Shown: piece after piece, positions 28,084 to 37,759 of the stretch
Layout of the letters: each line of letters starts with the position of its first letter
Numbering within the stretch: the stretch's first letter is position 1
DNA from: Antrihabitans auranticaus
GTDB lineage: Bacteria > Actinomycetota > Actinomycetes > Mycobacteriales > Mycobacteriaceae
Direction of reading: 5' to 3'
NCBI RefSeq assembly: GCF_016481275.1
Contig: NZ_JAEMNW010000004.1
Coordinates: forward strand, 248,001-312,000
DNA length: 64,000 bases
The notes under the pieces: model-generated
Told to the model about the DNA's origin: nothing
The model's database searches: none
Seen by the model: only the letters and a program-made list of their open reading frames with translations
Program-made: the position numbers and the translations under genes

Positions 28084-28732
28084 GCCGAGTGTTCGCAGGC
28101 TCGTGCTACTGCGGCACGGCCAGACCGACTGGAACGCCGACGACCGGATGCAAGGCCAGCTCGAGACGGAACTGACCGATCTCGGTCGCACTCAGGCCAA
28201 GGAAGCGGCGCGCGAACTCGCTCCGCGGCGGCCGCTCGTTCTGATCTCGTCGGACCTGCACAGGGCATTCGACACGGCAAGCGTTGTCGGCGAACACGCG
28301 GGCGTCGCGCCGACGGTCGATTTTCGGTTGCGTGAGACGCACCTCGGGGATTGGCAGGGGCTGACCCACACCGACGTCGACAGTGGGTACCCGGGCGCTC
28401 GCGTCGCGTGGCGGCGCGATGCGACGATGTCGCCGCCCGGTGGCGAGAGCCGCGTGGATGTCGCACGCCGGTCGCGTCCGGTCGTCGACGAACTCTTCGA
28501 ATCGATCGCAGACGGGTGGCTCGATGCCCCGGTCATGCTTGTTGCGCACGGCGGTTTGATCGCTGCTCTGACGGCATCGCTGCTGGACCTCCCCATCGAC
28601 CGCTGGCCGATTCTCGGCGGTCTGGGCAATGCGAGTTGGGTCGAGCTCGCCGCCCACGGTGACGGCGCAGACCTGCGTTGGCGACTCGATGTGTGGAACG
28701 CGTCGGCGAAGGTGGCCTCTGATGTCCTCTGA
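28076..28732 (+). CDS. gpgP: Histidine phosphatase, probable glucosyl-3-phosphoglycerate phosphatase
   Basis: A 218-aa phosphoglycerate-mutase-like phosphatase with the catalytic RHG in [12 protein letters not shown] near residue 12, [11 protein letters not shown], the acid Glu in [11 protein letters not shown], and the second His in LVAHGG. Position after rsfS and before octT matches Rv2419c, whose product dephosphorylates glucosyl-3-phosphoglycerate on the way to methylglucose lipopolysaccharide. The specific substrate is inferred from synteny. It overlaps both neighbours (8 nt and 11 nt). Confidence 0.85.
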   Translation: MSKPSVRRLVLLRHGQTDWNADDRMQGQLETELTDLGRTQAKEAARELAPRRPLVLISSDLHRAFDTASVVGEHAGVAPTVDFRLRETHLGDWQGLTHTDVDSGYPGARVAWRRDATMSPPGGESRVDVARRSRPVVDELFESIADGWLDAPVMLVAHGGLIAALTASLLDLPIDRWPILGGLGNASWVELAAHGDGADLRWRLDVWNASAKVASDVL

Positions 28733-29459
28733 GCGTCCGGTGCTGCTCGTTCTGGCCGACTCGCTGTCGTATTACGGTCCCGAAGGCGGCTTGCCCGCCA
28801 ACGACGAACGGATCTGGCCCAACATCGTCGCCGCGGAACTCGGCTGGGATCTCGAGCTGATCGCGCGGATCGGTTGGACCTGTCGCGACGCGTATTGGGC
28901 CCTGATCGGCGATCCGCGCGTGTGGGCAACGGTTCCGAAAGCTGGTGCCGTCGTGTTCGCGGTAGGCGGCATGGACACCCTGCCGTCACCGTTGCCGACC
29001 GCTCTGCGCGAGCAGATTCGCTATATCCGTCCGCCCGTGCTCAGACGGTACGTTCGCGCCGGCTATCAGCGGCTGCAGCCGCGCCTCTCGAAGCTCGGCC
29101 GGCCGGTTGCGCTTCCGCCGCGGCTCAGTGTCGAGTACCTCGAGAAATCCCGCGCAGCGTTGGCGTACCTGCGTCCGGAGCTGCCGATCATCGGCACCTA
29201 CCCGGCGGTCCACGATTGCGAGGCATACGGACGCGTTCATGCCGGTCGCGAACCTGCGGTGGCCGCGCTGTCCGCGTGGTCCGAGCAGACACAGGTTCCC
29301 CTCGTCGAACTTGGGGACGCCGTTCGGGAGAACATTTTCTCCGACGCTGCCAACCCCGACGGAATTCACTGGGGCTGGGAAGCCCATCGCAGAGTTGCAG
29401 ACGCCATGCTGAAGACCATCGCTGCGGCCAACCGTTCGACGGACGCGGGGGTTCGGTAG
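28722..29459 (+). CDS. octT: Diglucosylglycerate octanoyltransferase-like SGNH protein
   Basis: The 245-aa protein has an SGNH-hydrolase layout: the Ser in [20 protein letters not shown] near residue 13, a Gly/Asn block, and the C-terminal [13 protein letters not shown] containing Asp and His. It corresponds in position and length to Rv2418c, the OctT acyltransferase of methylglucose lipopolysaccharide synthesis, and follows gpgP with an 11-nt overlap. Assignment rests on synteny plus the SGNH motifs. Confidence 0.8.
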   Translation: MSSERPVLLVLADSLSYYGPEGGLPANDERIWPNIVAAELGWDLELIARIGWTCRDAYWALIGDPRVWATVPKAGAVVFAVGGMDTLPSPLPTALREQIRYIRPPVLRRYVRAGYQRLQPRLSKLGRPVALPPRLSVEYLEKSRAALAYLRPELPIIGTYPAVHDCEAYGRVHAGREPAVAALSAWSEQTQVPLVELGDAVRENIFSDAANPDGIHWGWEAHRRVADAMLKTIAAANRSTDAGVR

Positions 29460-29463
29460 CAAC

Positions 29464-30309
29464 GTGACCGTTGTCGTAGTCACCGATTCCTCTGCGTCCC
29501 TGGATCGAAAACTCGCGGAGAAGTACGGAATCCGGGTTGTGCCGCTTCACGTCCTCGTCGACGGCAAAGAGCTGCGCGAAGGCGTCGACGAGATTCCCGA
29601 GAGCTATCTGTCGGGTTCGGCGACGACCTCCGGGGCATCGCCGGGCGAACTGCTCGACGCTTACGAGCGGGCATTCGAAGCAAGCGACGGCGACGGCGTG
29701 GTGGCCGTGCACATCTCGCGCAAGCTCTCGGCGACCTGGGAGGCGGCTCGCCAGGCGGAGACGGAATTCACAGGCGGCATCAGAATCGTCGATTCGCTCA
29801 GCGCCGCCATGGGTGTCGGATTTCCCGCGTTGGCCGCGGCGCGGTGTGCCGCATTGGGCGGATCGCTCGACGACGTCTACGACGCGGCGATCTCGGTGAC
29901 CCTGCGTTCGCGGAGCCTGGTCGTTGTCGATCGTCTCGATCATCTGCGCCGCGGCGGGCGCATCAGCACCGCGGCCGCCCTGGTCGGGACGGCGCTGGCG
30001 ATGAAACCGGTCCTGCACATGGTCGAGGGCAAACTCGTACCGAAGGAAAAGACGCGGACCTCCTCCAAGGCGCTCGGGAAATTGGTCGACGCGGCGGTGA
30101 AGGACAGCGGCACCGTGTCGGTCGCGGCGGCGGTGCAGCACATCTCCGCTCGCGAGCGTGCCGATCGGGTCGCCGATCAGTTACGCGAACGAATTCCCAA
30201 TCTCGACGAGCTGATCGTGACCGATTTCGGCCCGACGCTCGGAGTGCACCTCGGACCTGGTGCGGTCGGCGTGGTCGTCGTGCCTGGCGGTGCCGGTTCC
30301 CCGACGTAA
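29464..30309 (+). CDS. DegV family fatty-acid-binding protein
   Basis: A 281-aa protein with the DegV signature VVTDSSASLDRKLAEKYGI at the N-terminus, SGSATTSGASPGEL, and the central HISRKLSATWEAA segment. DegV (FakB-like) proteins bind a fatty acid, and in Firmicutes some present it to a fatty-acid kinase; no FakA is seen here. The GTG starts 4 nt after octT, so it is probably the last gene of that unit. Confidence 0.9.
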   Translation: MTVVVVTDSSASLDRKLAEKYGIRVVPLHVLVDGKELREGVDEIPESYLSGSATTSGASPGELLDAYERAFEASDGDGVVAVHISRKLSATWEAARQAETEFTGGIRIVDSLSAAMGVGFPALAAARCAALGGSLDDVYDAAISVTLRSRSLVVVDRLDHLRRGGRISTAAALVGTALAMKPVLHMVEGKLVPKEKTRTSSKALGKLVDAAVKDSGTVSVAAAVQHISARERADRVADQLRERIPNLDELIVTDFGPTLGVHLGPGAVGVVVVPGGAGSPT

Positions 30310-30349
30310 CCGTAAGTGCCGCAGCAAGTTTCGCTGCAGCCCGGGTGAG

Positions 30350-30358
30350 TTATCCACA
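30350..30358 (+). promoter_or_regulatory. Consensus DnaA box upstream of comEA
   Basis: TTATCCACA is a perfect match to the 9-mer DnaA box and lies 82 nt before the comEA start, in the intergenic region after degV. Only one perfect copy is visible here. Confidence 0.4.
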
Positions 30359-30427
30359 GGGCCCGAGTTACTAACAGGGCAATTCGAAAGCCCAGGTCGG
30401 GCGAGCTGACCGGTCCGGCGGCTGTCC

Positions 30428-30433
30428 TACGGT
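30428..30433 (+). promoter_or_regulatory. -10 box for leaderless comEA transcript
   Basis: TACGGT ends 7 nt before ATG 30441, which supports that ATG over the GTG at 30432. Confidence 0.45.
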
Positions 30434-30440
30434 GGCGGCC

Positions 30441-31265
30441 ATGCGCAGTCCATCACTTGTCGGCCGCTCGGCCGGCGGCGACGATCACGACCTTGTCCGC
30501 AACCGGCTCGAATCTGTACTCGGTGACGATTCGCGCGGCCGCGAGCCGGGTGCGGACTACGAAAGCCCGCGCGCGGACACGCCGGACTGGCTCGCCGAAC
30601 CCGACACCGGCCCGAGCAGGTGGACGATCGATCGGCTCCGCGGCGCACGGCTGAACCCCGGGAGGCGCGGCGCGATCGCCCTGGCAGGGGTGGCGATCGT
30701 CGTCGCTGCCGTGGCCGGTGCGGTGGTCTTCGGCGACCGGCCGATGCACCGACCGGCCCCTGCTGTGCAGTCGGTGTCGGTGCCGACCTCCAGCGCTGCG
30801 GCAGAACCTGCGGAGCTGGTCGTCAGCGTGGTCGGACTGGTGAACGTCAGCGGCCTGGTGCGGTTGCCACCCGGCGCGCGGGTTGCCGACGCGATCGCGG
30901 CAGCAGGCGGGGCGAAGGACGGCGCCGACTTGTTCAGCCTCAACATGGCACAGCGGGTCTCCGACGGCGACCAGATCTTGGTCGGCGTGGCCGGAGCGGG
31001 CGACGGTCCGCCCGTCCTGGGCAGTGCGACCGTGACGTCGTCGGGCGAGACCGCGGGAGCGACGGCAGTTGCAGGCAAGATCAACCTCAACACGGCGACC
31101 GAGGCAGAACTCGACTCCTTACCCGGCGTGGGACCGGTGACCGCGGCCGCCATCGTCGCGTGGCGGACGGCGAACGGCAGGTTCACCGACATCGAGCAAC
31201 TCGCGGAGGTCGACGGTATTGGGCCGACCCGTCTGGCACGCCTACGCGACCAGGTGACGTTGTGA
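30441..31265 (+). CDS. comEA: ComEA family DNA-binding protein
   Basis: Membrane-anchored DNA receptor of the natural-competence family, 274 aa. A cytosolic N-terminal segment of about 70 residues is followed by one transmembrane helix (AIALAGVAIVVAAVAGAVVF, about 74-93), an SLBB-like domain (about 125-180), and a helix-hairpin-helix DNA-binding pair at the C-terminus (KINLNTATEAELDSLPGVGP near 212). It overlaps comEC by 4 nt (GTGA). Competence is not proven for such actinobacteria. Confidence 0.9.
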   Translation: MRSPSLVGRSAGGDDHDLVRNRLESVLGDDSRGREPGADYESPRADTPDWLAEPDTGPSRWTIDRLRGARLNPGRRGAIALAGVAIVVAAVAGAVVFGDRPMHRPAPAVQSVSVPTSSAAAEPAELVVSVVGLVNVSGLVRLPPGARVADAIAAAGGAKDGADLFSLNMAQRVSDGDQILVGVAGAGDGPPVLGSATVTSSGETAGATAVAGKINLNTATEAELDSLPGVGPVTAAAIVAWRTANGRFTDIEQLAEVDGIGPTRLARLRDQVTL

Positions 31266-32776
31266 CGACGCCGGTGCAGCAGCTCGATCTCCGGCTTGTA
31301 CCGGGCGCGTTGTCCGTTTGGGGTGCAACGCTTTTCGGTGTTCTTGCGGGTTGGCGGCCGGCGCTCGTCCTTGCCTTCGTTCTGGTGATCGGTGCGGCAG
31401 CGGTGTGGTCGCTGGGTGTTGCGCGCGTCGGCGCAGGCATAGTCGCGGCCCTCGCGCTCGGTGGCGGTTTCTCCTTCGCGATCGCGGTGCGCGCCCAGGC
31501 GGTCGGCGATCATCCACTCGCACGCGCGCACGCCGACACGTACGTGACCGCGACGGTAGAACTGTCCGACGATCCGAGGCCGGTCAAGGCCCCGGGGCCA
31601 AGTCGCGTGATGGTGACTGCGGCGCTCGTCGAATTCGAGAACTCGCGCGGTATCACACGTTCCGGCGGGGCCGTCGTGGTCGTCGCGCCCGCCGACGGGT
31701 GGCGGACCCTGCTACCCGGCCAGCGCGTCCGTTTCCGGGCTGCAGTTGCGGAACCACTGCACCGCGATCTGACGGTAGCGACGCTGCGCGCCGCCGCCGA
31801 GCCGCTGTGGACGAGCAGGCCCTCGCTCGTCCAGCGATTCGCGGGCGACGTCAGGGCGCGGTTCGCAGCGGCTGCCGAAGCCGCGCTTCCTGGAGCCGCA
31901 GGGGGCTTGCTGCCGGGTCTGGTCGTCGGTGACACCTCGCGCTTGCCCGAGGACGTCCGGGACGAATTCAAAACCGCGGGCCTGTCGCACTTGACCGCGG
32001 TCTCCGGCGCCAACGTCGCCATCATCGTCGGCGCGGTGTTGCTCGCTGCACGCGCTCTCACGGTCGGTCCGCGCACGGCTGTCGTGGTCGCGGCAGTTGC
32101 ATTGGCCATGTTCGTCGTCCTCGCGCGCCCGTCGCCGAGTGTGCTTCGCGCAGCCGTCATGGGGTCGATCGGCCTGCTCGGGCTGATCACCAGCCGGCGC
32201 AAGCAAGCGGTTCCGGCGCTGGCCGCCGCGGTGATCGTGCTTCTGGCCTTGTATCCCGCGTTGGCGGTGAACATGGGCTTCGCTCTGTCCGTACTTGCCA
32301 CGGCGGGACTGGTCCTCGTGGCGCCGACCTGGGCGGACTGGCTGCGCGGCCACGGTTGGCCGCGAGCTCCGGCGGAGGTTCTCGCGGTCGCGACGGCGGC
32401 GTTCGCCGTCACGGCTCCGCTCGTCGCGGCGCTGTCGGGCACCGTCAGCCTGGTCGCGATCGGCGCGAACGTGCTGGTGGGCTGGGTGATCGCACCGATC
32501 ACCGTCCTCGGTGCGGTGAGTGCGATCCTCGCGTCGATCTGGCTGCCGCTGGGCGTCGTGGTTGCCGACCTGACCGGTGCGCCGCTGTGGTGGCTGCTCT
32601 GGGTGGCGCACGAGGCGGCAGCGCTACCCGGCGGTTCGCTCACGGTGTGGGACGGACTGGGCGGTGGTGTCGTCATTGCGCTGGTCGGCTGCGGGCTAGT
32701 CCTTGCGGTGTGGTCGGTGCGGGTCCCCGGGCGGGCTGGTCGTCGTACCCCCGTGCGACGATCGCCCCGTGACTGA
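31262..32776 (+). CDS. comEC: ComEC/Rec2 family membrane protein, without hydrolase domain
   Basis: A 504-aa polytopic membrane protein. It has an N-terminal pair of helices, an OB-like region (about 85-190), and the competence domain with [20 protein letters not shown] near residue 240 followed by about seven helices. It ends after the helices, so the metallo-beta-lactamase-like C-terminal domain of B. subtilis ComEC is absent; the M. tuberculosis homologue is similarly short. Predicted to form the inner-membrane DNA channel. GTG start at 31262 overlaps the comEA stop. Confidence 0.9.
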   Translation: MTTPVQQLDLRLVPGALSVWGATLFGVLAGWRPALVLAFVLVIGAAAVWSLGVARVGAGIVAALALGGGFSFAIAVRAQAVGDHPLARAHADTYVTATVELSDDPRPVKAPGPSRVMVTAALVEFENSRGITRSGGAVVVVAPADGWRTLLPGQRVRFRAAVAEPLHRDLTVATLRAAAEPLWTSRPSLVQRFAGDVRARFAAAAEAALPGAAGGLLPGLVVGDTSRLPEDVRDEFKTAGLSHLTAVSGANVAIIVGAVLLAARALTVGPRTAVVVAAVALAMFVVLARPSPSVLRAAVMGSIGLLGLITSRRKQAVPALAAAVIVLLALYPALAVNMGFALSVLATAGLVLVAPTWADWLRGHGWPRAPAEVLAVATAAFAVTAPLVAALSGTVSLVAIGANVLVGWVIAPITVLGAVSAILASIWLPLGVVVADLTGAPLWWLLWVAHEAAALPGGSLTVWDGLGGGVVIALVGCGLVLAVWSVRVPGRAGRRTPVRRSPRD

Positions 32777-33743
32777 ACCGACTCCCGCGCAGGTGCATCT
32801 CGTCCTCGGTGAGGAGGACCTGCTCATCGAACGCGCCGTCACGCGAATCGTCGCGGCTGTCCGCGCGGCGAGCGGTGCCGGTGACAACCTGCCGGTCAAT
32901 CGACTTCGTGCGGGGGACGCGAGCGCCCCGGAGTTAGCGGAGATGCTCAGCCCATCGCTGTTCGCAGAAGACCGGGTCATCGTGTTGGAAGCCGCTGCAG
33001 AGGCCGGTAAGGACGCGGTGGCGCTCGTGCAGGATGCGGCAGCATCGCCGCCCGACGGCATCGTCCTCGTTGTGCTGCACACCGGTGGCGGTCGAGCGAA
33101 GGCGCTCGCACCGGCGCTGCAGAAAGCCGGTGCGCAGGTCCACGATTGCGCGAAGGTCGCCAAGTCCGGTGAGTTCGTCGACTTCGTCCGCAACGAGTTC
33201 CGCGGTCTCGGTGTGCGGGTGTCGGTCGAAGTAGTGCAGAGCGTGCTCGAAGCGATCGGAAACGACGTGCGGCAGTTGGCGTCCGCGTGCTCGCAACTCG
33301 CCGCGGACACCGGCGGAAAAATCGACGTCGCGGCGGTCCGCAGGTACTACTCGGGCAACGCTGCAGTCACCGGATTCGACGTTGCCGACCTCGCGGTGTC
33401 AGGCGATCGCGCTGCCGCTCTCGAGGCGCTGCGCTGGGCGATGCTGAAGGGGCTGCACCCGGTGCTGCTCGCCGACGCGCTCGCGGATTCGGTGCACACC
33501 ATCGCTCGGGTGGGTTCGGCCGGTCGGGGAGACCCGTTCAAGTTGGCGGGCCAACTGGGAATGCCGCCCTGGAAGGTCAAGAAGGGCCAGGCTCAGGTGC
33601 GCGGCTGGAGTCCGGAGACGATCAACGCGGCAATGCAGGTCGTCGCTGCGCTGAATGCAGACGTGAAGGGCAACGCCGCAAGCGCCGACTATGCGATCGA
33701 GCGCGCCGTCGAACAGGTTCTGACGTTGCGCAACGCACGCTGA
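32769..33743 (+). CDS. holA: DNA polymerase III subunit delta
   Basis: Clamp-loader delta subunit that opens the beta sliding clamp. The 324-aa protein has the delta N-terminal strand [16 protein letters not shown], and the characteristic helical C-terminal domain with [20 protein letters not shown] and the conserved [16 protein letters not shown]. The GTG at 32769 is inside the last codons of comEC (8-nt overlap); the longer ORF upstream to 32703 lacks conservation. Confidence 0.94.
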   Translation: MTEPTPAQVHLVLGEEDLLIERAVTRIVAAVRAASGAGDNLPVNRLRAGDASAPELAEMLSPSLFAEDRVIVLEAAAEAGKDAVALVQDAAASPPDGIVLVVLHTGGGRAKALAPALQKAGAQVHDCAKVAKSGEFVDFVRNEFRGLGVRVSVEVVQSVLEAIGNDVRQLASACSQLAADTGGKIDVAAVRRYYSGNAAVTGFDVADLAVSGDRAAALEALRWAMLKGLHPVLLADALADSVHTIARVGSAGRGDPFKLAGQLGMPPWKVKKGQAQVRGWSPETINAAMQVVAALNADVKGNAASADYAIERAVEQVLTLRNAR

Positions 33744-33760
33744 GGACTGCTTACGGGCAC

Positions 33761-33795
33761 AAAAAGGCCGCCGGGGTCCCTATGACCACGGCGGC
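33761..33795 (-). terminator. Terminator of rpsT (may serve both strands)
   Basis: On the minus strand GCCGCCGTGGTC (33784-33795) pairs with GACCCCGGCGGC (33767-33778) with one mismatch, followed by TTTTT (33761-33765). It ends rpsT and may also close holA from the other side. Confidence 0.8.
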
Positions 33796-33814
33796 AGCAG
33801 CCTCGTCTAAAAGA

Positions 33815-34075
33815 TCAGAGCTTGTTGAAGGCGAGCGCGAGCGCCGACTTCTTGTTTGCAGCCTGGTTGGAGTGGATGACACCCTTGCTCGCGGCCTTGT
33901 CCAGCTTCCGACCGGCCGCGAGGAGCGCAACGCCCGCCTTTTCCTTGTCACCGGCAGAAGCGGCCTCACGGAAGGAGCGAATCGACGTACGCAGTGCCGA
34001 CTTCACGGACTGGTTGCGCAGACGGCTCGCCTCGTTGGTGCGGATCCGCTTTACCTGGGACTTGATGTTGGCCAC
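33815..34075 (-). CDS. rpsT: 30S ribosomal protein S20
   Basis: Small-subunit 16S rRNA-binding protein. The 86-aa basic protein begins [20 protein letters not shown] and contains [16 protein letters not shown], both diagnostic of S20. It starts with GTG at 34075, with AGAGGGAAAA upstream as a ribosome-binding site. It is transcribed away from the ATP-grasp operon and converges with holA. Confidence 0.97.
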   Translation of the reverse strand: MANIKSQVKRIRTNEASRLRNQSVKSALRTSIRSFREAASAGDKEKAGVALLAAGRKLDKAASKGVIHSNQAANKKSALALAFNKL

Positions 34076-34162
34076 GCGTTTTCCCTCTGTCTTCTGGTGA
34101 TCGGGTTGTCATTGCTGACGTTGCTGAAAAGTCTTCTGGGCGCGTTCACACGCCGACGGTCG

Positions 34163-34192
34163 AGAATACCAGGGGTACGGTCGCGTTCTCAA
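34163..34192 (-). promoter_or_regulatory. Sigma-A-like promoter of rpsT
   Basis: On the minus strand TTGAGA (34187-34192) and TATTCT (34163-34168) are spaced by 18 nt. The predicted start is near 34156, leaving a leader of about 80 nt before rpsT. Confidence 0.55.
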
Positions 34193-34274
34193 ACCGCCGT
34201 CATTACAGGCGCTGATTCCAGAAATTAACTTCTCGCTGCCTGCCGTCCCGCGCTGAATGTAGCAACATGGCCCA

Positions 34275-35927
34275 ATGACCTCCCGCACGACGACAAAGAC
34301 AGCCAGGCAGACGCAGGTCAGATCTCGCGGCACGGATTCGACGCCACAAGTGTTCGACGGCTACGAGTCCGCGAACGGCTACGGCCGCGCCTTCGACGAG
34401 ATGTTCGACGGTGACGGCAAGATTCGCACGCCGTACAAGGGCATCTACGAAGCGCTCGCACCGACCGACGTCGCCGACCTCGCCGCCCGCTCGGACGCCC
34501 TCGGGCGCGCGTTCATCGACCAGGGCATCACGTTCTCGCTGTCCGGGCAGGAACGTCCGTTCCCGCTGGACCTGGTGCCGCGTGTCATCGCCGCTGCCGA
34601 ATGGGCTCGCCTCGAACGCGGCATCAAGCAGCGCGTCAAGGCGCTCGAGATGTTCCTCGCGGACGTTTACGGCGAGCAGTCGATTCTGCGTGATCTCGTG
34701 ATTCCGAAGCGGCTCGTGACGTCGTGCGAGCACTTTCATCGCGAAGCTGCCGGGTTCGTTCCACCGAACGGTGTGCGAATCCACGTCGCGGGTATCGACC
34801 TCGTCCGCGACGAGAAGGGCACCTTCCGCGTGCTCGAAGACAACCTGCGCTCGCCGTCAGGCGTCTCCTACGTCATGGAGAACCGCCGGACGATGGCCCG
34901 CGTCTTCCCCGATCTGTTCTCGTCGCATCGGGTGCGCGCCGTCGGCGACTATGCGACTCACCTACTGCGAGCGCTGCGCGCGTCCGCCGCGCTCAACGAA
35001 GCCGATCCGACGGTCGTCGTCCTGACACCAGGCGTTGCGAACTCGGCCTACTTCGAGCATTCGCTTCTCGCTCGGCAGATGGGTGTCGAGCTCGTCGAGG
35101 GCCGCGACCTCTTCTGCCGCGACAACGTGGTCTATATGCGCACGACCGAGGGGGAACGCCAGGTCGACGTCATCTATCGGCGCATCGACGACGATTACCT
35201 CGATCCGATGCAGTTCCGTCCGGACTCGGTACTCGGAGTCGCAGGCCTGTTGAACGCGGCGCGAGCGGGCAATGTCGTCATCTCCAGCGCGGTGGGCAAC
35301 GGCGTCGGCGACGACAAGCTCGTCTACACCTACGTGCCGACGATCATCGAGTACTACCTCAACGAGAAACCGCTGATCGCGAACGTCGATACGTTCCGGT
35401 GCTGGCTGAACGACGAGAAAGAGGAAGTGCTCGACCGCGTAGACGAATTGGTGATCAAACCGGTCGAGGGTTCGGGCGGCTACGGAATTGTGTTCGGCCC
35501 GGACGCGACACCCAAGGAACTCGAAGTCATTTCGCGCAAGATCAGGGCGGACCCGCGTGGGTGGATCGCCCAGCCGGTGGTGCAGCTCTCCACTGTTCCG
35601 ACGAAGGTTGGCGACAAGCTCGCACCCCGGCATGTCGACCTCCGGCCGTTCGCAGTCAACGACGGCGAAAAGGTATGGATTCTGCCTGGGGGATTGACTC
35701 GCGTGGCGCTTCCCGAGGGGTCGTTGATCGTGAACTCGAGCCAGGGTGGCGGCAGCAAGGACACCTGGGTGCTCGCGAGCAGGGCCTCGATCGCAGAGCG
35801 TGAGCTGGCGGGTGAGGAGTTGGTCGGCGAAGTGCCGGTTTCCAGTGGCGCCGCCGAGCACGGGCCCGAATTGAGTCAGTCGCAGGTCAATCAGCAGCAA
35901 CAACAACAGCAGGGCAAGGTGAGCTAG
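34275..35927 (+). CDS. Circularly permuted ATP-grasp protein (type 2)
   Basis: A 550-aa protein of the circularly permuted ATP-grasp family found with alpha-E and transglutaminase partners. Diagnostic segments are DGDGKIRTPYKGIYEAL near residue 45, PFPLDLVPRVIAAAEW, the LEDNLRSPSGVSYVMENR motif, the RRIDDDYLDPMQF segment, and the C-terminal VIKPVEGSGGYGIVFGP and SLIVNSSQGGGSKDTWVL ATP-binding blocks. The C-terminus is unusually Gln-rich (NQQQQQQQGK). Homologue of Rv2411c. Expected to form an amide bond, but its substrates are unknown. Confidence 0.92.
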   Translation: MTSRTTTKTARQTQVRSRGTDSTPQVFDGYESANGYGRAFDEMFDGDGKIRTPYKGIYEALAPTDVADLAARSDALGRAFIDQGITFSLSGQERPFPLDLVPRVIAAAEWARLERGIKQRVKALEMFLADVYGEQSILRDLVIPKRLVTSCEHFHREAAGFVPPNGVRIHVAGIDLVRDEKGTFRVLEDNLRSPSGVSYVMENRRTMARVFPDLFSSHRVRAVGDYATHLLRALRASAALNEADPTVVVLTPGVANSAYFEHSLLARQMGVELVEGRDLFCRDNVVYMRTTEGERQVDVIYRRIDDDYLDPMQFRPDSVLGVAGLLNAARAGNVVISSAVGNGVGDDKLVYTYVPTIIEYYLNEKPLIANVDTFRCWLNDEKEEVLDRVDELVIKPVEGSGGYGIVFGPDATPKELEVISRKIRADPRGWIAQPVVQLSTVPTKVGDKLAPRHVDLRPFAVNDGEKVWILPGGLTRVALPEGSLIVNSSQGGGSKDTWVLASRASIAERELAGEELVGEVPVSSGAAEHGPELSQSQVNQQQQQQQGKVS

Positions 35928-36902
35928 ATGCTGGCTCGAAACGCGGAATCGCTGTTCTGGATCGGCCGGTACGTCGAGCGCGCGGACGACACCGCACGCA
36001 TCCTCGACGTCGCCGTTCATCAACTGCTCGAAGACGCGACCGTCGACCCCGACCGGACCTCTCGCCTGTTGCTGCGCGTGCTCGGCATCGAACCCCCGGA
36101 GGGGACGCTGGACGTGTGGTCGGTGACCGATCTCGTAGCGTTCAGCCGTGCGCACGGTGGTTCGATCGTCGATTCGATCTCGAGCGCACGTGAAAATGCC
36201 CGCGGTGCACGGGAAGTCACGTCGAGCGAGATGTGGGAATGTCTCAACACGACCTACAACGGTCTGGCCGAACGCGAACGTGCTGCCCGACGGCTCGGCC
36301 CGCACGAGTTCTTCCAGTACATCAAGGCGCGCGCCGCCATGTTCGCAGGTCTGGCGGATTCCACGCTGAGTCGTGACGACGGCTATCGCTTCCTGTTGCT
36401 CGGCCGCTCCGTCGAACGTGTGGATATGACTGTCCGACTGCTGCTTTCGCGTGCCGGCGACCGGACGTCGTCGCCGGCTTGGGTCACGGTGCTGCGTTCG
36501 GCGGGTGCACACGACACCTATCTGCGGACGTATCGCGGCGCGCTCGATGCCGCTTTGGTCGCCGAGTTCATCTTGCTCGACCGACTGTTTCCACGGTCGG
36601 TCTTCCACACGATCCGCGTGGCTGAAAAGTGCCTCGAGGAATTGGATCAGCGCCCCAGCAGTCGCGTCGGGGCACGCGACGAAGCGCAGCGCCTGCTGGG
36701 CCGGGCGCGCAGTGAACTCGAGTTTCTGCCGCCGGGAGAATTGCTCGAAGATTTGCAGGCACGGTTGCTCTCGTTGCAACGCACGTGCCGCGAGGTCGGG
36801 GAAGCTGTTGCGCTGCAATACTTCCACGCTGCGCCATGGGTTGCCTGGACAGATGCTGGAATCAGCGCCGAAGATTTGGTCGAAGTGGAGGGCGAGCTGT
36901 GA
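35928..36902 (+). CDS. Alpha-E domain protein
   Basis: A 324-aa helical protein with the alpha-E family opening MLARNAESLFWIGRYVERAD and repeated conserved helices, e.g. ARENARGAREVTSSEMWECL, and GLADSTLSRDDGYRFLLLGR. It starts at the base after the ATP-grasp stop and overlaps the next gene by 4 nt. Families of this kind always travel with circularly permuted ATP-grasp and transglutaminase proteins; the molecular role is unknown. Confidence 0.92.
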   Translation: MLARNAESLFWIGRYVERADDTARILDVAVHQLLEDATVDPDRTSRLLLRVLGIEPPEGTLDVWSVTDLVAFSRAHGGSIVDSISSARENARGAREVTSSEMWECLNTTYNGLAERERAARRLGPHEFFQYIKARAAMFAGLADSTLSRDDGYRFLLLGRSVERVDMTVRLLLSRAGDRTSSPAWVTVLRSAGAHDTYLRTYRGALDAALVAEFILLDRLFPRSVFHTIRVAEKCLEELDQRPSSRVGARDEAQRLLGRARSELEFLPPGELLEDLQARLLSLQRTCREVGEAVALQYFHAAPWVAWTDAGISAEDLVEVEGEL

Positions 36903-37741
36903 GCTGGCGTATGCGGGTTGTACACACGACGGGCTATGCCTACAACGCGCCGGTGACGTCGTCGTACAACGAGGCGCGGTTGACGCCGCGTGCGGACTAT
37001 CGGCAGAACGTCATCCTGAACCGCGTGGAGACCACTCCGGCAACGCGCTCCTACAAATACCGCGACTACTGGGGTACCTCGGTGACGGCGTTCGACCTCC
37101 ATGCCCCACACACGGAACTCGAGGTGACCGGCTCGTCGGTCGTCGAGACGGAACCCTTTGTGCCGCCTGCGGAGTCGTGGTCCTGGGACGACCTGCGCAG
37201 TGACATGTTGCTCGACCGGTTCGACGAATTGCTCACGCCCACCAAGTATGTGCCGCGCGACCGCAAGCTCACGTCGGTAGCGAAACAGCTGGCGAAGGGT
37301 GTCGATCCTGCCGACGCGGTCATCAAGGCTGCCGAGTGGGTGCATTCCGAAATGTCGTACGTGGCGGGTACCACCGGCGTGCACACCTCGGCAGTCCAGG
37401 CCTGGGACGAGCGCAAGGGCGTGTGTCAGGACTACGCGCACCTGACGCTACTTCTGTTGCGTAGCATGGGAATTCCCAGCCGCTACGTATCCGGCTATCT
37501 GCATCCGAGGAAGTCGGCCGTACTCGGTGAGACCGTCGCGGGTGAGAGTCACGCGTGGGTCGAAGCGTGGACCGGAACCTGGTGGGCCTACGACCCGACG
37601 AATGCCGTCGGCATCAGCGAGCAGCATGTCTCGGTAGGCGTCGGGCGCGATTACGCCGACGTTCCGCCACTGAAGGGCATCTACTCGGGTGGCGGGTCCA
37701 CGGCACTCGATGTCGTCGTGGAGATCACCCGGCTCGCGTAG
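36899..37741 (+). CDS. Transglutaminase-like cysteine peptidase
   Basis: A 280-aa protein with the transglutaminase fold. It has the N-terminal bacterial transglutaminase-like beta domain (RVVHTTGYAYNAPVTSSYNE) and the catalytic core with Cys in RKGVCQDYAHL near residue 178, His in GESHAWVEAW near 218, and Asp in WAYDPTN. Start is a GTG overlapping the alpha-E stop (ATG four codons further on is an alternative). Likely a peptidase or amide-bond-cleaving partner to the ATP-grasp ligase. Confidence 0.92.
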   Translation: MSWRMRVVHTTGYAYNAPVTSSYNEARLTPRADYRQNVILNRVETTPATRSYKYRDYWGTSVTAFDLHAPHTELEVTGSSVVETEPFVPPAESWSWDDLRSDMLLDRFDELLTPTKYVPRDRKLTSVAKQLAKGVDPADAVIKAAEWVHSEMSYVAGTTGVHTSAVQAWDERKGVCQDYAHLTLLLLRSMGIPSRYVSGYLHPRKSAVLGETVAGESHAWVEAWTGTWWAYDPTNAVGISEQHVSVGVGRDYADVPPLKGIYSGGGSTALDVVVEITRLA

Positions 37742-37746
37742 CGGAC

Positions 37747-37752
37747 TAGAAT
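37747..37752 (+). promoter_or_regulatory. -10 box for leaderless DUF2332 transcript
   Basis: TAGAAT ends 7 nt before the ATG at 37760, the same layout as for ndk and comEA. Confidence 0.45.
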
Positions 37753-37759
37753 TTTCGGG

